Below are positions 58,783 to 64,000 of a stretch of DNA of 64,000 nt, piece by piece. The translations under genes were made by a program, and so were the position numbers. The notes beneath the pieces are model-generated. The model made no database searches, was not told the origin of the DNA, and worked only from the letters and a program-made list of their open reading frames with translations. Within the stretch, counting starts at the first letter, position 1. Each line of letters begins with the position of its first letter. The DNA is from Tetrapyrgos nigripes (Eukaryota > Basidiomycota > Agaricomycetes > Agaricales > Campanellaceae): positions 148,703 through 212,702 of the forward strand of contig JAACJM010000146.1 in assembly GCA_013368315.1 (NCBI GenBank). Direction: 5' to 3'.

Positions 58783-59345
58783 ATGTTAGAGTACTTTCGC
58801 TGGCGACTCCGACGGAACCGTGGAGGTACCTAGGAGTCGTTAGTAAGAAAACTGAACGTGATGACGCACCATCTGGGGACCTCGGACTTGAGTAGCCAAT
58901 GGCCATAAGCTCTCAAGTCTAGACCGTAGGTCCAGGGTGACGATCGGGTGCGACGGAGTCGCACCAATACAATCCTAAAGTGGTTAGCAATAGAGTGTCG
59001 ACCGACGGACTCTCACGCTAATACAAACGGATAATCATTACAAGATTTAACCGAGCCCGACTCCCACGGAGGAACCACCGTAGTGGTATCCGCAGTCGCC
59101 GAGATCGCCGATTGGCTCGGAAGCTATCCGTCAGGCACCCGAAGGTACCCGACATCAAGCCCCTGACCGATGGCCGAGGTCACGGACAATCACGTGTCCT
59201 CGGATCAAACCGGTGTCCGGTATGGACCGGGCCGACTGTACACCGGTCCCCGGCCACGTACCGGCCCGAAGGCGAGTCACGTGACCGCGACATGGACTTA
59301 CTACCGACCCGATTAGGGGTAGGCGCCACGTGACCGGATTTCGTA

Positions 59346-59381
59346 ATGTTAGCGTTAGTGTTAGGGTTAGGGTTCGGGTTA
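59346..59381 (+). repeat. Degenerate internal telomere-like tract inside the element
   Basis: GTTAGCGTTAGTGTTAGGGT followed by TAGGGTTCGGGTTAGG. The same altered units occur at about 60408-60443 in copy 2, so the tract was copied as part of the element and not added by telomerase. Confidence 0.85.
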
Positions 59382-59680
59382 GGCTAGTAACACCGGAGTA
59401 ACCGTAAGGATCACATTCAGCTCGACGATTAAGTCGAGGCACGCACGTTAGAGTTAGGGTTAAACGCTTAGAGCCCTTGCTCCATGGTTATCGAGTGATT
59501 TGAACTCGTGGGTAGGTATATCTAGTGTGATAAACCATGATAAGTGCGCGTCGTAGTCTTACTACTTGTACAAGAGTGTGGACGTATACACACGAACAGA
59601 CAGGGGGTTTGACCCCTGGCAAACCAGGGGCTACTGGGCAGACGAGACTGTCACCTCCACCGCCCAAGGAGTGCAAGTGA

Positions 59681-59703
59681 GGGTTAGGGTTAGGGTTAGG
59701 GGG
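59681..59703 (+). repeat. Telomeric tract between the two Penelope-like copies
   Basis: GGGTTAGGGTTAGGGTTAGG then GGG. It separates the truncated 5' edge of copy 1 from the 3' end of copy 2, as expected if copy 2 was added to a telomere that had formed on copy 1. Confidence 0.95.
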
Positions 59704-59769
59704 GTCGTCCACTCGAGCGCCGAAGGTGCGAGAGTGTAGAAAGGGCTGTAGAGGGTTGCGAAAGTATGT

Positions 59770-59844
59770 AACTGGATAACGGGGAACCAGTTTCTGTGGT
59801 TCCAGGCCAATTACCGTTTCGTATTTATACTCTTCAGATCCGTT
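59770..59844 (-). ncRNA. Type I hammerhead ribozyme, copy 2
   Basis: Identical to copy 1 at every core and stem position (AACGGAT, CTGAAGA, GTATAAATAC, GAAA, CCGTT, ATCCAGTT). It lies about 1.2 kb downstream of the reverse transcriptase stop, in the 3' region of the longer element. Confidence 0.85.
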
Positions 59845-60741
59845 ATGTTAGAGTACTTTCGCTGGCGACTCCGACGGAACCGTGGAGGTACCTGGGAGTC
59901 GTTAGTAAGAAAACTGAATGTGATGACGCACCATCTGGGGACCTCGGACTTGAGTAGCCAATGGCCATAAGCTCTCAGGTCTAGACCGTAGGCCCAGGGT
60001 GACGATCGGGTGCGACGGGTCGCACCAATACAATCCTAAAGTGGTTAGCAATAGAGTGTCGACCGACGGACTCTCACGCTAATACAAACGGATAATCATT
60101 ACAAGATTTAACCGAGCCCGACTCCCACGGAGGAACCACCGTAGTGGTATCCGCAGTCGCCGAGATCGCCGATTGGCTCGGAAGCTATCCGTCAGGCACC
60201 CGAAGGTACCCGACATCAAGCCCCTGACCGATGGCCGAGGTCACGGACAATCACGTGTCCTCGGATCAAACCGGTGTCCGATATGGACCGGGCCGACTGT
60301 ACACCGGTCCCCGGCCACGTACCGGCCCGAAGGCGAGTCACGTGACCGCGACATGGACTTACTACCGACCCGATTAGGGGTAGGCGCCACGTGACCGGAT
60401 TTCGTAATGTTAGCGTTAGTGTTAGGGTTAGGGTTCGGGTTAGGCTAGTAACACCGGAGTAACCGTAAGGATCACATTCAGCTCGACGATTAAGTCGAGG
60501 TACGCACGTTAGAGTTAGGGTTAAACGCTTAGAGCCCTTGCTCCATGGTTATCGAGTGATTTGAACTCGTGGGTAGGTATATCTAGTGTGATAAACCATG
60601 ATAAGTGCGCGTCGTAGTCTTACTACTTGTACAAGAGTGTGGACGTATACACACGAACAGACAGGGGGGTTGGCCCCTGGCAAGCCAGGGGTTACTGGGC
60701 AGACGAAACTGTCACCTCCACCGCCCAAGGAGTGCAAGTGA

Positions 60742-61040
60742 GTCAGTGTCACTCCGAGAAGGGGTAAGCAGAGGCAATCCCTGCGCAAGGCCCTGCGCAA
60801 GATCACCGACGAACACGGCTGAGTCGGATTCCCAGATCATCGCGACCAGATCACAGAGCATTCCCCCCTCAAAGCAAGAAAGGGGCAATCTCTGCGCAAG
60901 TCATCGACGCAAGGTCTCCAACGGCACGCATCACGCCAGAAATCCAGAACACAAGTCCCAGAACACAGGGCATTCCCCTTACCGCCCTAACAGGGAGGAG
61001 GGACTGGACCCACGACACCCCAAGGGGTAAGTAAGGATAT
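60742..61040 (-). other. 3' untranslated segment between RT stop and the repeated 3' end
   Basis: Present only in the longer copy; the truncated copy lacks it. GC-rich, with a TCTCTGCGCAAG/CCCTGCGCAAG word recurring three times. No reading frame. Confidence 0.6.
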
Positions 61041-63542
61041 TCAGTTGTCTGGTACCAGAGTACCGGTCTGTTCCGAGTACCGAAGTTTCTTACGAGGCGA
61101 GTAGTTGAGCCGGACATGGTCCGGCCTTTCCTGCAGGTCAAAATCTATTTCGACAGAGTCCCCTGGACTTAAGTCGCGTTTTTCGACCCGGCGAGGCACC
61201 TCTTTTACTCGCTCGAGAAATGGTTCGGCAAGCACATCTCGGTCCATTCTCTCAAGAACCTCTCCTTTCCACAGAGAGAAGTAATTCCAGAATTGCTTAC
61301 CCATCTTTCGTGAAAGAAGCATTCTGGAGTTGTGAAAGCCAAGCTTCCTGACATCGGGACTAGTAGCGATCGCGCCACCGTACATCGGGACGTCGAGACA
61401 CGCGGCCCGATCCACGTGTTCGAAAAATAGATCGCCCCAGTAGTCAGGACGTTCGGACCAGTCGTAACTGTCCCAAAACCGACTCACATGTCTGTTGTGA
61501 GTTTCGTAACGCTCCAGAGCGTTAAGCATTGGCTTCACGAGAGAATTCTTGAATTCTTGTACGTTGAACAAATCCCATGCCGGGTTAAAGGTAGTCTTGA
61601 CCACAAGAAGTCTCTCTTCGAGCTCTTGGGTGTCTACGGGGGTCACATCCTCCCGTAGCCTTGTTAGCCACCTCTTATCACGCTGAAGGTCAACGATACG
61701 TTTAATCCAGCCGACAGGGTATCCACGCTTGCGATAAGTCTCTATCATGTCACTTAAAGCGTTTGCATAGTCTCTAGGACGAGTGCAGAGCGTGGCGAGT
61801 CGTGAGATCTCACCAATGATGGCAGCTCTCTTGACATCCTCTGGATGATGAGATATCCAAGGGATTCGTTCGGTATGGGACATACGCTTCCGGAAGGGCA
61901 TGTGTTGCAACTCCGAGTGCGAATCTCTAAAGATCCACATGTCTAAGAATTGTGCGTGTGACGCACTAATGTCCCATTCGATTTGGCAGCCCCTGATTAC
62001 AATGCGTTTGCAGAGTTCAAGTGCTTCTTGATGTGTTTCAGCGTACACAATAGCAAGGGCGTCATCGATGTAACGGCCATAGAAGGCGAACTCATCGATG
62101 TTATCTACGTGGCAGTCCTCTGTCTCCGAAATGAAGCCATGGATATTGGCCATGTCTGGAGCAGAGTCGACCCCCATAGCGAGGCCTTGTAGTTGCAAGT
62201 AGAATTGTTTGCCATATCGGATTACTAGATTGGTATTACTAGTATACATTGCTTCGTAGAACAGATAGTAAAAGTTTATATCTGCATCAGGAAGATTCCG
62301 GATTTGACGAACGTCGGTGATGCCATATACGACCTTTAAATACCAATCGGCGATCCCCTCTATACAGGATCGAAGTGGGATATTCGGGTAGTAAGCAACG
62401 ACATCTCCGGTGCAGATCCACCATTTACGGTGCGAAGGCAATTTTAGTTTGGACAGTCGTATAGCGAGCTGTTTTGACGAGGACAGCACAGTGTGACAAT
62501 GGCTCTTGAACGAGCGGGGAGAGCACACGATGTACAAACTGGGCAGCAGGTTTAATCATAACAGAATGACACGGCACGATAGGACGCACCTTCACAGGGT
62601 GCTTATGGATCTTGGGGATGCCATAAAAGTGCGCGGCATTATTAAGGTAGTAATCCATCTGTTCTTTACTATGATCCTTACTGTTGCCAGGAAGATACTT
62701 CCGGAAGAAGTTAGGTAGCATCTTGCTGCCCTGGGTTTTACCTAGGTCGGCGAGGCTAAGCTCTACTAGGGATTCCATGTCTTGGTGCTTCTTACGCTGT
62801 ATTTGAACAGCGATTAAGTCTATAAGAGGGCGATAGTTCTTAGTATCGCCAAGAAGATCAAGACAACGTTGATCCAGCCATTTCCACTCTGAGACGCAAA
62901 CGCCAAGATTCTTATCGGTCGCGGTGACCACATATCCGTTGGATACGAGGAATCCTCGGATGTCTTCAAAGGAGGGTGCGAGTGGTGCATGATGTGGGTT
63001 ATGCCACTCCTTAGAGGGGGTAGACTCGGCGCGTTTGAACGTGTCCTCCACGAACTTTTTAGCGGACGAGAAACCTTTCTCAATATACGTTGGTAAGACA
63101 GGGAGTTTGTCAGTTTCCTTCTTACGCGCGTCATAGGCTGGGACGTATTGTGACGCAATTGTTTTCTCAAAGCCGAAGTCAGTGAACTCAAAGAAGAGAC
63201 GCCATTTAAGGCGAAACTCAAAATCTTCATACGCGTCATTAAAAAGATTAAAGTTTGGTTTTTGATAAACCATATATTTGAGTCCGAGACAAAGAGAAAA
63301 TTGTATGTTACGAGGTACACTAACGCCTGGAGATAAATGTACAGCTGTACCAAACTTGGCAGAGTCTATAGCGTGTATAGGGGTATTTACAGCGTAAAAT
63401 CGTAAGACCTTATCAAAGGGAATGGTAAGGAATAAGTCAGGCATAGTAGAATACGGCACGTACCACTCGGCTTCAACCCGCGCCGCATGGGACGCGAGTT
63501 CGTATTCCAACTCGTAAGCATCGGCATGATACCGGTTAATAC
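61041..63542 (-). pseudogene. Penelope-like reverse transcriptase, one +1 frameshift
   Basis: Copies the element RNA onto a DNA 3' end. Minus-strand motifs in order: NIQFSLCLGLKYMVYQKPNF; VVTATDKNLGVCVSEWKW (RT1); FYGIPKIHKHPVKVRPIVPC (RT2); after the frameshift, WWICTGDVVAYYPNIPL (RT3, catalytic Asp); QLQGLAMGVDSAPDMANIHG (RT4); FAFYGRYIDDALAIVYAETH (YIDD catalytic pair); CQIEWDISASHAQFLDMWIF; RIPWISHHPEDVKRAAIIGE with ISRLATL (Penelope-type thumb region). It stops at 61041 after GTLVPDN. The frame changes by +1 between about 62515 and 62500, near LSPLVQ/KSHCHTVLSSSKQLA; this may be a mutation, a sequencing error or real frameshifting. All catalytic residues are intact. Confidence 0.85.
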
Positions 63543-64000
63543 TCACTTGCGCTTCGAGGGAGCGCTTCCTTTGCCGGTTTTCTTTCCACCCGGCAGCGTA
63601 GCCTTCCGTGTAGAACCGGACGGCGAAGAAGAGTTCTTCTGAAAGGAGGGGAGAGGAACAGCACGGACAGCGCCGATCTCCGGGTAAGTCACCGACGGGA
63701 TGTGAAGGTCGGTGAAACTCACCTTCGAGCTGCTGCTCCCCGTCGACTTGGACGTCCCCGAACCACCACTCCGTGGTCCTTTCTGCTGGTTCTTTTTCTG
63801 AAGTGCCTTGAGGGCGTCGTTGGCGGCCTGAAGTCGAGCTCGGGCCTGGTCCAACTTCTTCGGAACTTTCGGAGACTTCTGGGAAGAAGTCGTCTAAAAG
63901 AAGTGAGGTTAGTTGAGAGCTAGGGCAAAAAAGGATGGTGCGTACCAAAAAAAGCTCACCTTTTTGGAGGCGCCTTTACCCTTGTTGGACTTGGCCAGAG
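63543..64000 (-). CDS. Basic N-terminal ORF of the Penelope-like element, partial
   Basis: From the right edge, LAKSNKGKGASKK is followed by a likely intron (donor GTGAGC near 63960, acceptor TTTTAG near 63897), then TTSSQKSPKVPKKLDQARAR, LQAANDALKALQKKNQQKG, a Ser/Gly-rich linker, VSFTDLHIPSVTYPEIGAV, and a basic end GKKTGKGSAPSKRK stopping at 63543. A short coiled coil plus lysine-rich ends suggests RNA binding or chromatin targeting (inference). It overlaps an open frame that continues directly into the reverse transcriptase; its own frame is the same as that of the C-terminal half of the RT, so a single ancestral frame with two compensating shifts is possible. Confidence 0.5.

Larger units (their letters stand above)
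58639..59680 (-). mobile_element. 5'-truncated Penelope-like (Coprina-type) copy, 3' end only
   Basis: About 1.04 kb that matches 59702-60741 at roughly 98-99 percent; the substitutions I noticed are all transitions, plus 1-2 single-base indels. In element sense (minus strand) it is the 3' untranslated end, cut off before any coding sequence, and joined at its 3' end to (CCCTAA)n. It carries a hammerhead ribozyme (58708-58782) and internal degenerate telomere-like tracts (59346-59381 and about 59451-59465). Confidence 0.85.
59704..64000 (-). mobile_element. Penelope-like (Coprina-type, endonuclease-lacking) telomere-associated retroelement, 5' end beyond window
   Basis: In minus-strand sense: a basic N-terminal ORF, a reverse transcriptase of the Penelope/telomerase-like class, a long 3' untranslated region with hammerhead ribozyme, and a 3' terminus abutting (CCCTAA)n. 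No GIY-YIG endonuclease is seen in the visible part. This fits elements described from fungi, rotifers and others that attach to exposed telomeric G-strands. The 5' end and any second flanking repeat are outside the window. Confidence 0.85.

Noticed and set aside
59112..60394. 73-codon frames repeated in both Penelope-like 3' ends (starting MARKLSVRHPKVPD)
   Set aside because: They are antisense to the element, identical only because the DNA copies are nearly identical, and have no domain.

Overview
This window looks like a subtelomeric stretch of a basidiomycete (Agaricomycetes-type, mushroom-forming fungus) chromosome. The basis is: short 45-70 bp GT-AG introns; mobile elements typical of such genomes (a KDZ transposase with CxC1 region, a Plavaka transposase with N-terminal zinc finger, PIF/Harbinger with Myb/SANT partner, Ty1/Copia and Ty3/Gypsy); genes resembling DUF6698; and TTAGGG telomere-type tracts joined to a Penelope-like reverse transcriptase element of the fungal 'Coprina' kind. 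No species can be named from the sequence alone.

Layout. 1-2.75 kb: right part of a decayed Harbinger element (Myb/SANT-like gene and DDE transposase, convergent). 3.3-4.4 kb: small gene coding for an NLR-type N-terminal helical bundle plus a glycine-rich tail. 7.1-10.6 kb: dead Ty3/Gypsy element. 10.7-14.05 kb: second Harbinger element, split by a 1.18 kb Copia derivative with LTRs and a 5-bp target duplication. 17.3-17.7 kb: 52-bp palindromic minisatellite. 17.8-21.2 kb: KDZ transposase. 22.8-37.3 kb: the most gene-like part, holding a DUF6698-type gene, a small coiled-coil gene, a Plavaka transposase, a second DUF6698-like gene, another small coiled-coil gene and a cysteine-rich gene of unknown function. 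39.4-43 kb: oligopeptide transporter (OPT) pseudogene. 45.9-47.45 kb: Gypsy gag. 47.5-50.8 kb: a URC1-type (GTP cyclohydrolase II-like) pseudogene cut in two, with its C-terminus on the opposite strand. 51.4-51.7 kb: possible P450 tail.

From 52.3 kb the sequence becomes repeat territory: a G-rich 23-bp minisatellite, a 112-bp duplication, four 74-bp units, seven ~45-bp units, 21 units of 111/108 bp in trimers, three 450-bp units and an inverted copy of the last family. Nearly all arrays after 52.7 kb carry variants of one short palindromic word. From 58.6 kb to the end lies telomere-joined Penelope-like material: (TTAGGG)6, a 5'-truncated ~1.04 kb copy, another TTAGGG tract, then a longer copy whose reverse transcriptase runs on the minus strand off the right edge. 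Both copies contain what reads as a complete type I hammerhead ribozyme on the element's sense strand. The orientation implies that the chromosome end lies to the right.

Most recognisable host genes here (OPT, URC1, P450) are broken, and most intact-looking genes belong to transposons or to mushroom-specific expanded families. This is the usual state of fungal subtelomeres. All calls rest on reading translations and motifs by eye; no database search was run.
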